From the NCBI RefSeq assembly GCF_000611675.1, contig NZ_JATV01000017.1, positions 1 to 64,000 of the forward strand: DNA of 64,000 nucleotides, read 5' to 3'. The notes under the pieces were generated by a model that was not told the origin of the DNA, made no database searches, and saw only the letters and a list, made by a program, of their open reading frames with translations. The position numbers were made by a program, and so were the translations under genes. Numbering within the stretch: the first letter of the stretch is position 1; the number at the start of each line of letters is the position of its first letter. Positions 34,191 to 41,946 of this stretch are shown piece by piece. The stretch is from Flavobacterium succinicans LMG 10402. Lineage in GTDB: Bacteria; Bacteroidota; Bacteroidia; Flavobacteriales; Flavobacteriaceae.

Positions 34191-35243
34191 TTAGCCCATC
34201 ATTTTTTGTTTTCTAACTAATAACCAAATCACCACAGGAGCTCCTAAGATAGAAGTCACCGCATTAATGGGAAGACTCACTTCGGTGCCGGGGACTTGTG
34301 TGAATATATCGCAAACCAACATAATGCCGGCTCCAAAAAGAAGTGTGCTCCAAAACAAAATACGATGATTACTAGTTTGGAAAGTCAATTTGGCGATATG
34401 AGGAACGGCCAATCCAACAAAGGCAATCGGACCAGCAAAAGCGGTAATGCTTCCGGCTAGTATACTAGTAGCAAAAATGATAATTAATCGCGCTCTGTTG
34501 TAGTTGAGCCCCATACTCTTGGCGTAGTTTTCACCCAAAAGCAAAGCATTGAGCGGTTTGATGCTAAAGGCACTTAGGACTAACCCAATTCCCACGCAAC
34601 CACTCAAAATCCACAGCGATTCCCATGATAAATTTCCTAAGCTACCCAACGACCAGAAGGTGAATTTCTGCAATTGCTCTGCCGAACTAAAATAGGTGAG
34701 TGTCCCTACAATGGCAGAGGTTAAGCTGCCAAACATTAGACCAATAATGAGTATCGCCATAGTGTCTCGTAACCGTTGGGATACAATTAATACCAGTAAT
34801 AAAACGCTACTGCTTCCAATGGTCGAAGCCAAAACAATACCGTAATTTGAAAGTAACAAGGGAATTAAAAAGGAAGGCATAAAACCAGCACCTAGAATCA
34901 CAAAAGCCACACCCAAACTCGCACCAGAGCTCAATCCCAATACATAAGGACCAGCCATTGGATTTCTAAACAACGTTTGCATCAACAGTCCGCTCATCGA
35001 TAAGCCCATACCAACCAATACAGCTGTAATCGCTTTCGGTAATCGATAATTCAAGATAATGTATTCCCAAGTGTCTTTGGAAGCGGTTTGGCCTAATAAA
35101 CTTTTCAAAACTTCCTTTGCAGGAATAGCGATGGAGCCATAACAAATGTTGACCACAAACAGCGCAAACAATCCTAGACTTAAGATGATAAAAAGAATAC
35201 TGTGTTTATAGGAAGACCTCAATTTATTGTAATTTTTCAGCAA
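34191..35243 (-). CDS. btuC: FecCD/BtuC-type ABC transporter permease
   Basis: 350 residues with about ten hydrophobic segments (LSLGLFALFVVNICYGSIAI, GIVLASTIGSSSVLLLVLIV, IIIFATSILAGSITAFAGP). Family motifs: LPKAITAVLVGMGLSMSGLLMQ, NPMAGPYVLGLSSGASLG, and the coupling-helix region AGPIAFVGLAVPHIAKL. It forms the membrane channel for BtuD-powered import. Start overlaps the btuF stop by 20 nt, indicating a coupled operon. Cobalamin is inferred from neighbours; iron-siderophore permeases look alike. Confidence 0.88.
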   Translation of the reverse strand: MLKNYNKLRSSYKHSILFIILSLGLFALFVVNICYGSIAIPAKEVLKSLLGQTASKDTWEYIILNYRLPKAITAVLVGMGLSMSGLLMQTLFRNPMAGPYVLGLSSGASLGVAFVILGAGFMPSFLIPLLLSNYGIVLASTIGSSSVLLLVLIVSQRLRDTMAILIIGLMFGSLTSAIVGTLTYFSSAEQLQKFTFWSLGSLGNLSWESLWILSGCVGIGLVLSAFSIKPLNALLLGENYAKSMGLNYNRARLIIIFATSILAGSITAFAGPIAFVGLAVPHIAKLTFQTSNHRILFWSTLLFGAGIMLVCDIFTQVPGTEVSLPINAVTSILGAPVVIWLLVRKQKMMG

Positions 35244-36366
35244 AGGTAAACGTATAATTCGGAAGTAATTCGGGATGAAAAATTTTGATATAATCTTTCA
35301 ATACCAAATCGGGTCGACTTGCTGCCAATTCATAATAAACAGTACCACCGGTGGCTCCGTGTTTATTTTCAAAAGTATAGACATTTTTGTTTTTCACAGC
35401 GTAAAATTGTTGGTAATGCGGATTGCTATTTTGCAATTCCGCTAAGTTTTTAAAGGAGCCCGTGGCAATCCAATAATCAGCCTTTTGTGCTTTTTCCAAA
35501 ATCTTTTCAAAGGGCAACGATAAACTTCCAGTTCCTTTGGTAGTGCTCCACAAATAATTAGATTTGGCATCTTTTAAAAACTGTGCCACCCAACTGTCGC
35601 CTTTGGCCACAAACCATTGATCTTGGTACATTGAGCCATACAATACCGTTGAATTTGTCTTTTTTTGAGCGATCAAGGCTAGTGTTTCGTTGTAACTTTT
35701 TACGATGTCATTAAATAAAACTTCAGCTTCTTTTTCTTTGCCGAACAAAGCGCCGTACAATTTAATCCATTCGGCTTTGCCTAGTGGCGTTTGTTCCATC
35801 CAATCGGCTTGAATGAGTACTTTCAAACCGCTTTTTTGCAGATTAGTGATAGCGGTATTGGAATTGTCAATCCCAAAAGCCACAATCAAATTAGGACTTA
35901 AATCAATCAATTGTTCGGTGTCTAGTTTTTCATTTTGACCAATGTTTTTCACTTTTCCCGCATCGATTAATTGACGTGTTTTTGGAGACGAAATATAATC
36001 GGTATGCGGAAAACCAAGTAATTTTTTTTCCACACCCAACATTTCCAAAAACGGAATATTGGTGGTCGAGGTCACCACTATGCTTTGCAAAGGCACAGCG
36101 ATTGTCGGGTATTTTTGTAAACTATCCGGAACGATACCGTTTTTTTCTTTCAAAACATAGGTGAAGTTCTGTTTCGCGTCAGGCCAAGCATTGCGAACCG
36201 TTACCACTGAAAATCCTTGGTTTTTCTGTATCGAAAGTCCAGAAGCATAACGAATACTATTGATGGCAGCGGTTTCAGAAAGAGGGGTAGTGTTACCTTT
36301 TTTCTCGCAAGCACTCAAAGAGAGCAACAAGCTTATTAAGGCAATAAGAACAATTTTAGTCTTCAT
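35224..36366 (-). CDS. btuF: Corrinoid-type ABC substrate-binding lipoprotein, BtuF-like
   Basis: 380 residues from the ATG at 36366 (MKTKIVLIALISLLLSLSAC), whose lipobox LSAC predicts a lipid anchor; the longer frame from 36399 adds 11 residues and spoils the signal peptide. Class III binding-protein fold: IVVTSTTNIPFLEMLGVEKKL broken here for length, VKNIGQNEKLDTEQLIDLSPNLIVAF, then a C-terminal lobe (FENKHGATGG). It would deliver the ligand to BtuCD. Its gene heads the btuF-btuC-(GxxExxY)-btuD operon and faces cobU across 119 bp. Confidence 0.85.
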   Translation of the reverse strand: MKTKIVLIALISLLLSLSACEKKGNTTPLSETAAINSIRYASGLSIQKNQGFSVVTVRNAWPDAKQNFTYVLKEKNGIVPDSLQKYPTIAVPLQSIVVTSTTNIPFLEMLGVEKKLLGFPHTDYISSPKTRQLIDAGKVKNIGQNEKLDTEQLIDLSPNLIVAFGIDNSNTAITNLQKSGLKVLIQADWMEQTPLGKAEWIKLYGALFGKEKEAEVLFNDIVKSYNETLALIAQKKTNSTVLYGSMYQDQWFVAKGDSWVAQFLKDAKSNYLWSTTKGTGSLSLPFEKILEKAQKADYWIATGSFKNLAELQNSNPHYQQFYAVKNKNVYTFENKHGATGGTVYYELAASRPDLVLKDYIKIFHPELLPNYTFTFAEKLQ

Positions 36367-36448
36367 AATCAAATTTTGATAGCAGCAAATGTAACGCAAA
36401 AACTAAAATTTCTTGTTTATTTTTAACATTAAAAAATTCAACAAAGAC

Positions 36449-36456
36449 TATCTTTG
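36449..36456 (+). promoter_or_regulatory. -7 box upstream of cobU
   Basis: TATCTTTG, a perfect TAnnTTTG, 29 nt before the cobU ATG. No TTTG at -33 spacing. No B12-box or riboswitch core is visible between cobU and btuF. Confidence 0.45.
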
Positions 36457-36485
36457 CTCTTTAATGAAGCCATAAATTAGCCCAA

Positions 36486-37001
36486 ATGATGTACTTGATT
36501 ACTGGAGGAGAACGTTCTGGAAAGAGCGGTTTTGCTGAAAAATTAGCCAAAGAAAAGTCGGATAACCCAATGTATGTTGCCACAGCGCGTCAATGGGATG
36601 CCGATTTTAAAAACCGCATCGACAGACACCAAAAAGACCGTGACGAACGTTGGGAAAACATCGAAAAAGAAAAGTTTCTGAGCGAGATAAATTTCGAAAA
36701 CCGTGTGGCTGTCATCGATTGTGTGACCTTGTGGTTGACCAATTTTTTTGTAGACAACAAAAACGACATCGATTTGTGTTTGGCACAAGCCAAGAAAGAA
36801 ATCGATGCCCTCGCACAGCAACCCAACACCACCATCATCATCGTTTCGAACGAAATCGGGATGGGTTTGCACGCAGATACACACATCGGTCGAAAATTCA
36901 CCGAGTTGCAAGGTTGGACCAATCAATACATCGCCCAAAAAGCCGATACCGTAGTTTTTATGGTAGCGGGAATCCCAATGGTAATCAAAGGCGAAGTTTA
37001 A
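36486..37001 (+). CDS. cobU: Adenosylcobinamide kinase / adenosylcobinamide-phosphate guanylyltransferase CobU
   Basis: 171 residues. P-loop GGERSGKSGFAE near the N-terminus, YVATARQWDADF, RHQKDRDERWENIE (containing the guanylylated His, RIDRHQ), the VIDCVTLWLTN motif and IIVSNEIGMGLHADTHIGR. All are diagnostic for CobU. It phosphorylates adenosylcobinamide and then activates it as the GDP derivative for CobS. First gene of the cob cluster. Several antisense frames here are shadows. Confidence 0.95.
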   Translation: MMYLITGGERSGKSGFAEKLAKEKSDNPMYVATARQWDADFKNRIDRHQKDRDERWENIEKEKFLSEINFENRVAVIDCVTLWLTNFFVDNKNDIDLCLAQAKKEIDALAQQPNTTIIIVSNEIGMGLHADTHIGRKFTELQGWTNQYIAQKADTVVFMVAGIPMVIKGEV

Positions 37002-37052
37002 AATAATCAGTTGTTTGAATTCAATATGATAAAACAAAAAAATAACCACATA

Positions 37053-37190
37053 GAGGCATAGTCAAAGCTAATTGGACAAAGAACGAATAGAATTACTAGT
37101 ATTTTACACATAGGATTTCTATGTGAATAGTAAAACGTCTATTGGCTTCTTTTGAAAAACTATAAATTCTATGTTTCTATGTGGTAAAAA
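37053..37190. repeat. MITE-like element with terminal inverted repeats
   Basis: Left end TAACCACATAGAGGCATAG, right end CTATGTTTCTATGTGGTAA, which is its inverted complement at 16 of 19 positions. A central perfect dyad CACATAG-GATTT-CTATGTG lies at 37107-37125. No coding capacity. Relatives at 33354-33422 and 33951-34105. Confidence 0.7.
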
Positions 37191-37221
37191 AAATACTAAA
37201 AGGTTTCAATAACAATATTTT

Positions 37222-37306
37222 GGGCGTTTCCACAAGGGCCGGGCTGTCCGTTATATCTTTACTGCCGAACCCCGGCAGTAAAGGATGCCACTACCATCCC
37301 TAACGC
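37222..37306 (+). repeat. GGGCGT...ACGC conserved intergenic element, copy 2
   Basis: Starts GGGCGTTTCCACAAGGG, then CCGGGCTGTCCGTTATATC, a perfect central hairpin TTTACTGCC / GGCAGTAAA (37258-37266 with 37274-37282), then GGATGCCACTACCATCCCTA and ACGC. It ends 13 nt before the bluB-cobT start codon, so it forms most of that gene's leader. Confidence 0.7.
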
Positions 37307-37318
37307 AAAACAAAGACT

Positions 37319-38998
37319 ATGACACTACAAGAAATCATACAATCCCGTCGCGATACCCGCCACTTCACCACCGACGAAGTGCCAGAAGACGTCTTGCAAA
37401 AAGCGTTACAAGCTGGACATTACGCACCTTCTGTTGGACTTACCGATGCCACTCGATATTACGTTATACGTTCCTCCGAAGTCAAAAAAGCCATCAAACT
37501 TTTGTTTGAAGACTATGATAAAAAAGCTGCTAATGCCACCAATAACGAGCAACAAAAGCAACAATACCAAGCCCTAAAACTCGAAGCCATCGAAGAAGCT
37601 CCTGTGGGATTGGTCATTGCTTACGACCGTTCGGTACTGAATAACTTTACCATCGGAACCGTGGGGAGCAACGAAGCGATTAAGTTTAGCGCGGTTTGTG
37701 CGGCACAAAACATTTGGTTATCCTTAACTGAACAAGGCTATTCTATGGGATGGGTGTCGATTCTAAACTATCACGAATTCAAATCCATTTTAGGATTACC
37801 CGAAAGCATAGAGCCTTTGGGCTATTTTTGCGTTGGCAAACCCGCCTCTAATTATGAACATCAGCCGATGTTGCAACAATTAGGTTGGAAGAAAAAAGAG
37901 CCATTTCCGGCTATCACTGCGATTGATTCGGTACAATCAAAAGAAACTATAATTTCCTCCATCGAAGAAAAAGTAACGAAACCCAACGCGATTTTATCTA
38001 ACCAATTGCAACACAAAATCGATAACAAAACGAAACCAACAGGAGCCTTGGGAGATTTAGAAGCACTCGCTCACCAAATAGGGATGGTGTTTCAAACTAC
38101 TTCGCCCCAAATTAAACAACCGCATTTGGTGGTTTTTGCTGCCGACCACGGTATTGCCAATCACGGCGTAAGTGCCTATCCACAAGAAGTAACCCGACAA
38201 ATGGTGACTAATTTTCTGGAAGGTGGAGCAGCAATCAATGTATTTTGTGCCCAAAACCAAATTGAATTGTCGATTGTAGACGCGGGAGTGAATTATGATT
38301 TTCCAACGAACACCAAGTTGATTCACAATAAAATTGGCAAAGGCACGCAGTCGTTTTTACACACCGCTGCGATGAGCTCTTTAGAAGTAGCGACTTGTTT
38401 TTCGAAAGGCGCTGCTGTTGTGTCACAAATCGCGCAATCGGGTAGTAATTGCATCGGTTTTGGAGAAATGGGGATTGGGAATACAGCGACCGCTTCGGTA
38501 GTAATGCATTTTTTGACCCAAATTCCCTTAGCGGATTGCATTGGAAAAGGAACGGGAGTTACAGCTGAAAAGCTACAAAACAAGCATCAAATTTTAGGAA
38601 CTGCCATTGCGAATTATAAAGGCACTACCGATTTAGACTCGATTTTGGCCTACTTTGGAGGTTTCGAAATTCTGCAAATCGCTGGCGGAATACTCGAAGC
38701 TCATCGAAATAAGATGTTGATTTTAGTCGACGGATTCATTACAACAGTAGCCTTTTTGATTGCTTTTAAGAAAAACCCAGCTATTATGGGTAATGCTGTT
38801 TTTTGCCACGCTTCGGCTGAAAAAGGACACCAACAACTCTTGGAATATCTAGGAGCAAAAGCATTGTTGCACCTTCAATTGCGCTTGGGGGAAGGAACGG
38901 GTTGTGCTTTGGCTTTCCCTTTGGTGCAATCAGCAGTGGCTTTTTTGAACGAGATGGCTAGTTTTGAATCGGCTGGGGTGAATAACAAAAAGGAATAA
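37319..38998 (+). CDS. BluB-CobT fusion: 5,6-dimethylbenzimidazole synthase and its phosphoribosyltransferase
   Basis: 559 residues, two enzymes in one chain. Residues ~1-205 are BluB, a flavin-destroying nitroreductase-fold enzyme that makes 5,6-dimethylbenzimidazole (DMB): SRRDTRHFTTDEVPEDVL, AGHYAPSVGLTDATRYYV, SAVCAAQNIWLSL, MGWVSILN. A ~25-residue linker follows. Residues ~230-550 are CobT: DNKTKPTGALGDLEALA, VFAADHGIANHGVSAYP, QMVTNFLEGGAAINVF, GFGEMGIGNTATASV, CIGKGTGV and the catalytic-Glu motif LRLGEGTGCALAFPL. CobT attaches DMB to ribose phosphate, giving alpha-ribazole phosphate for CobS. The fusion couples lower-ligand synthesis to activation. BluB requires oxygen, matching an aerobic organism. 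Both halves keep their key motifs. Confidence 0.93.
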   Translation: MTLQEIIQSRRDTRHFTTDEVPEDVLQKALQAGHYAPSVGLTDATRYYVIRSSEVKKAIKLLFEDYDKKAANATNNEQQKQQYQALKLEAIEEAPVGLVIAYDRSVLNNFTIGTVGSNEAIKFSAVCAAQNIWLSLTEQGYSMGWVSILNYHEFKSILGLPESIEPLGYFCVGKPASNYEHQPMLQQLGWKKKEPFPAITAIDSVQSKETIISSIEEKVTKPNAILSNQLQHKIDNKTKPTGALGDLEALAHQIGMVFQTTSPQIKQPHLVVFAADHGIANHGVSAYPQEVTRQMVTNFLEGGAAINVFCAQNQIELSIVDAGVNYDFPTNTKLIHNKIGKGTQSFLHTAAMSSLEVATCFSKGAAVVSQIAQSGSNCIGFGEMGIGNTATASVVMHFLTQIPLADCIGKGTGVTAEKLQNKHQILGTAIANYKGTTDLDSILAYFGGFEILQIAGGILEAHRNKMLILVDGFITTVAFLIAFKKNPAIMGNAVFCHASAEKGHQQLLEYLGAKALLHLQLRLGEGTGCALAFPLVQSAVAFLNEMASFESAGVNNKKE

Positions 38999-39005
38999 TT
39001 GTTTT

Positions 39006-39735
39006 GGCTAAAGCCATTTGAGGCAAATGCTAATTTTATTCCTCCAGATAAATCTGGAGGCAATTCAAAGAGAGAATAATGAAAATCATTGTTTTAGATA
39101 AATTTGGAAGCAAATCAAAAGATGAATTAATCAAAAATTGTGTTTGTTTTATTGCAAAATTTGAATAGGAATGGGCTTTAGCCTGTTTTGTTTTTATTGT
39201 AAAATTTGAATAGGAATGGGCTTTAGCCCATTCATTAAAATGATTTTAGCATTGGGCTTTAGCCTAAATTACTATTGTAATTTAGGCTAAAGCCCATTTG
39301 AGGCAAATGCTATTTATTCCTCCAGATAAATCTGGAGGCAATTAAAAGAGAGAATTATAAAAAAAACATTGTTTTAGATAAATTTGGAAGCAATTCAAAA
39401 AGATGAAATAATAAAAAACAATGTTTTTTTTATTGCAAAATTTGAATAGGAATGGGCTTTAGCCCATTCATTAAAATGATTTCAGCATTTGGCTTTAGCC
39501 AAACTATTGTAATTTAGGCTATAGCCCATTTGAAGCAAATGCTAATTTTATTCCTCCAGATAAATCTGTAGGCAATTCAAAGAGAGAATTATAAAAACAT
39601 TGTTTTAGATAAATCTGTAGGCAATTCAAAAAAATGAAATAATAAAAATAGTGTCTATTTTATTGCAAAATTTGAATAGGAATGTGCTTTAGCCCATTCA
39701 TTAAAATAAAATCCCTAAATTGGCTTTAGCCCAAG
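39006..39735. repeat. Tandem REP-like palindrome array beside the RAYT gene
   Basis: Three units begin GGCTAAAGCC, GGCTAAAGCCC and GGCTATAGCCC at 39006, 39285 and 39517. Each holds the palindromic hairpin CCTCCAGATAAATCTGGAGG (39041-39060, 39319-39338; mutated at 39553-39572), AGATAAAT.TG.A.GCAA, the phrase GCAAAATTTGAATAGGAATG and GGGCTTTAGCCC with CATTCATTAAAAT. The last GGCTTTAGCCC abuts the transposase gene. No gene is present. Confidence 0.8.
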
Positions 39736-39758
39736 TTTCAACAACTAAAAAAACAAGA

Positions 39759-40199
39759 ATGCCATTTGTAAAAGTCTATCTTCATTGTGTTTGGAGTACA
39801 AAAAACAGAATCCCGTATTTAGATTCTATTGAATTACGCCAAAAAGTTTGGAATCATATCAGAGAGAACGCCATTCAAAAAGGAATTTTTATTGATTTTA
39901 TAAATGGATATTCTGACCATTGTCATTGTTTGATTTCCTTAGGAGTGGACCAAAATATTCAAAAAGTAATTCAGCTTATCAAAGGAGAATCTTCTTTTTG
40001 GATTAATAAAAATGAATTGACTAAAGAAAAATTTCAATGGCAGGATGAATATTTTGCGGTTTCCGTGTCAGAATCGGTTCTCGATAAAGTTAGAGATTAT
40101 ATTAAAAATCAAGAGACACATCATAAAAAGAAGACATTTCAAGAAGAGTATGATGAATTTATTTTAAAATATGGATTTAAAATGATTGATAATAAATGA
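39759..40199 (+). CDS. REP-associated tyrosine transposase (RAYT, IS200-like Y1 family)
   Basis: 146 residues from the ATG at 39759 (MPFVKVYLHCVWSTKNR); the frame extends to a TTG at 39720 but that stretch overlaps a REP palindrome. Y1-transposase motifs: strand VYLHCVWSTKNR, the metal-binding HUH motif in SDHCHCLISLG, KGESSFWINK, WQDEYFAVSVS, and the catalytic Tyr in VRDYIKNQETHHKK. These cut and join single-stranded DNA at REP hairpins. All motifs are intact, so it may be active. It lies between bluB-cobT and cobS, with a tandem REP array in front, and its stop overlaps the cobS start as ATGA. Confidence 0.9.
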   Translation: MPFVKVYLHCVWSTKNRIPYLDSIELRQKVWNHIRENAIQKGIFIDFINGYSDHCHCLISLGVDQNIQKVIQLIKGESSFWINKNELTKEKFQWQDEYFAVSVSESVLDKVRDYIKNQETHHKKKTFQEEYDEFILKYGFKMIDNK

Positions 40200-40996
40200 A
40201 AAAACAATTCCACATCTTTTTTACCGCTTTGATGTTCTACACTCGAATTCCGTGTCCTAAGAATATCGACCATAATCCGGAATATTTGAACAAAGCGTCT
40301 CGTTATTTTCCATTAATTGGTTGGATTGTGGGGGCAATCGCTTTTGGAGTGTATGCCGCGGCTTCTTGGTTGTGGAATGCGGAGATTGGGATGGTGCTTT
40401 CGATGATGGCGAGTGTGTTGGTTACAGGCGCTTTTCACGAGGATGGTTTTGCCGATGTCTGCGACGGATTTGGTGGCGGTTGGACCAAAACTAAGATTTT
40501 GACCATTATGAAAGACAGCGCTATTGGTGCTTATGGTGCGATTGGTTTGGTATTGCTTTTTTTGTTGAAGTATATGAGTTTGGTTACTTTGTCCAAAAGT
40601 GATTCACTATTCACTAATTACGCTTCACTCTTCACTCTTTTCTTGGTTTTCATAACAGGGCATTCTTTGAGTCGATTGGCGGCGATTTCGATTGTGTTTA
40701 CCCACGAATATTCTCGGGAGGATGCTACGAGTAAAAGCAAACCCATTGCACAGCAATATTCTTGGAAAGAAGTGCTAGGCGCCTTGTTTTTCGGGCTATT
40801 ACCTCTGTTGTTTTTGATGTCGAGTCACCTGATTATTGGGTTGGTAGTGTTGCCTGTTTTTTTGGCTCGTTATTTTTTGGCTCGTTATTTCCAGAAATGG
40901 ATTGACGGCTACACGGGCGATTGTTTGGGAGCAACACAACAAGTGTGTGAAGTTATTTTTTACTTAAGCTTACTAGCGATATGGAAATTTATTTAG
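40196..40996 (+). CDS. cobS: Adenosylcobinamide-GDP ribazoletransferase CobS
   Basis: 266-residue integral membrane enzyme with several hydrophobic segments. It joins adenosylcobinamide-GDP to alpha-ribazole, closing the nucleotide loop. Motifs: ALMFYTRIPCP at the N-terminus, AFHEDGFADVCDGFGGGW (acidic metal site), KDSAIGAYGAIGL, and GYTGDCLGATQQ near the C-terminus. FLARYFLARYF near residue 222 is an 18-bp tandem duplication, and a Ser/Thr/Phe-rich loop (SDSLFTNYASLFTLF) is encoded by TTCACT-like repeats. The start overlaps the RAYT stop by four bases and the stop overlaps cobC by 16 nt. Confidence 0.93.
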   Translation: MKKQFHIFFTALMFYTRIPCPKNIDHNPEYLNKASRYFPLIGWIVGAIAFGVYAAASWLWNAEIGMVLSMMASVLVTGAFHEDGFADVCDGFGGGWTKTKILTIMKDSAIGAYGAIGLVLLFLLKYMSLVTLSKSDSLFTNYASLFTLFLVFITGHSLSRLAAISIVFTHEYSREDATSKSKPIAQQYSWKEVLGALFFGLLPLLFLMSSHLIIGLVVLPVFLARYFLARYFQKWIDGYTGDCLGATQQVCEVIFYLSLLAIWKFI

Positions 40997-41523
40997 TGCG
41001 CCACACCGAAACGGTTTGTGAAAAAGGCATTTGTTATGGGCAAAGCGATGTGGGCATTCGAGCACCTTATAATGCGATTTTTGATGCCATTTTGGAGCAA
41101 TTGCCAGAGCAAGGTATTTTGTATACCAGTCCGCTACAACGCTGTTCGATTTTGGCACAGCATATTCATCAAATAAAAGGAATTCCTATAGTTGCCCAAG
41201 AACCTCGATTGAAAGAAATGCATTTTGGGGATTGGGAATTGCAGGCTTGGAACGACATCCCGAGAACTGTTCTGGACCCGTGGATGAATGATTTTGTGAA
41301 TGTTGCGGTGCCCAATGGCGAATCGTTTATTGATTTGGACCAAAGGGTTTGGGAATTTTTGGAGGAGGAATTAGAGAAACCCAATGAAAAACCGCTGATT
41401 TTAGTCACGCATTCTGGAGTGATTCGAAGTGTTTTGTGTAGAATAAATAAGATTCGTTTACAGGAGGCATTTGCTACACCCTTAGATTATGGAGTGGTGG
41501 TGAAAGTAGATTTTACTGGTTGA
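40981..41523 (+). CDS. cobC: Alpha-ribazole phosphatase, histidine phosphatase family
   Basis: 180 residues. The RHG motif is near the N-terminus (IYLVRHTETVCEKGICYGQSD), with the second catalytic region TSPLQRCSILAQ, acid-base LKEMHFGDWE, and the second His in ILVTHSGVIRS. The family covers many phosphatases; being the last gene of the cob cluster and overlapping cobS, it is assigned to removal of phosphate from alpha-ribazole phosphate or adenosylcobalamin phosphate. A perfect 18-bp dyad (41598-41615) lies downstream without a clear T-run. Confidence 0.87.
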   Translation: MEIYLVRHTETVCEKGICYGQSDVGIRAPYNAIFDAILEQLPEQGILYTSPLQRCSILAQHIHQIKGIPIVAQEPRLKEMHFGDWELQAWNDIPRTVLDPWMNDFVNVAVPNGESFIDLDQRVWEFLEEELEKPNEKPLILVTHSGVIRSVLCRINKIRLQEAFATPLDYGVVVKVDFTG

Positions 41524-41646
41524 GCAGGCTTTGCGTGAGGGCTTGACTATTTAACTGTGTGATGAATTTCATTTGTAGTTAGATGATCGAATACTCTCTA
41601 CAATTAAAATTGTAGCTATAAAACCAGCCTACATTGTCTTGTTTTT

Positions 41647-41946
41647 TTATCTATTGGAATAATCCTTAGGTTCTTTGTGCGAATGAATAATTGCTAAGAT
41701 TACAATTTGTTTTTGGTTATCATCAATCAGATAATGGATGTGATACGGAAATTGTTGGAGTAAAATAGTCCTTACGTTATTGTATTTTATTTGAAATCCA
41801 AAAGGAGTCTGTGCGATATGTTGTTTAGCCTCTTTAACTCGTAACAAAAAGTGTTGTGCCAGTTTGGGACTGATTTCTTTATAATATTCAATGGCATTAA
41901 TGATGTCAGCCTCTACAAGCGGACGGTTCTTGATAGAATAAATCAT
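41647..41946 (-). CDS. RelE/ParE-family toxin
   Basis: 99 residues of the ParE/RelE toxin fold: IKNRPLVEADIINAIEYYKEISPKLAQHF at the N-terminus (broken family pattern: A..DI..A..YY), a central TPFGFQIKYNNVRTILLQQFPYHIHY, and closing VILAIIHSHKEPKDY. The sequence resembles ParE (gyrase poison) more than ribosome-dependent RelE, but the target cannot be told. It overlaps the upstream antitoxin by ATGA. Confidence 0.85.
   Translation of the reverse strand: MIYSIKNRPLVEADIINAIEYYKEISPKLAQHFLLRVKEAKQHIAQTPFGFQIKYNNVRTILLQQFPYHIHYLIDDNQKQIVILAIIHSHKEPKDYSNR

Noticed and set aside
36543..37049. 168- and 110-residue minus-strand ORFs over cobU, plus a 118-residue plus-strand one
   Set aside because: cobU frame carries all catalytic motifs; these are shadows created by base composition.
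36400..37318. Cobalamin riboswitch upstream of cobU or bluB-cobT
   Set aside because: No B12 box or CCCGCAACTG core found on either strand.
39006..39735. CRISPR array
   Set aside because: Units are long, internally palindromic and near-identical throughout, without uniform spacers; no cas genes.
41598..41615. Perfect 18-bp dyad CTACAATTAAAATTGTAG after cobC
   Set aside because: No adjacent T-run and AT-rich; not reported as a terminator on its own.
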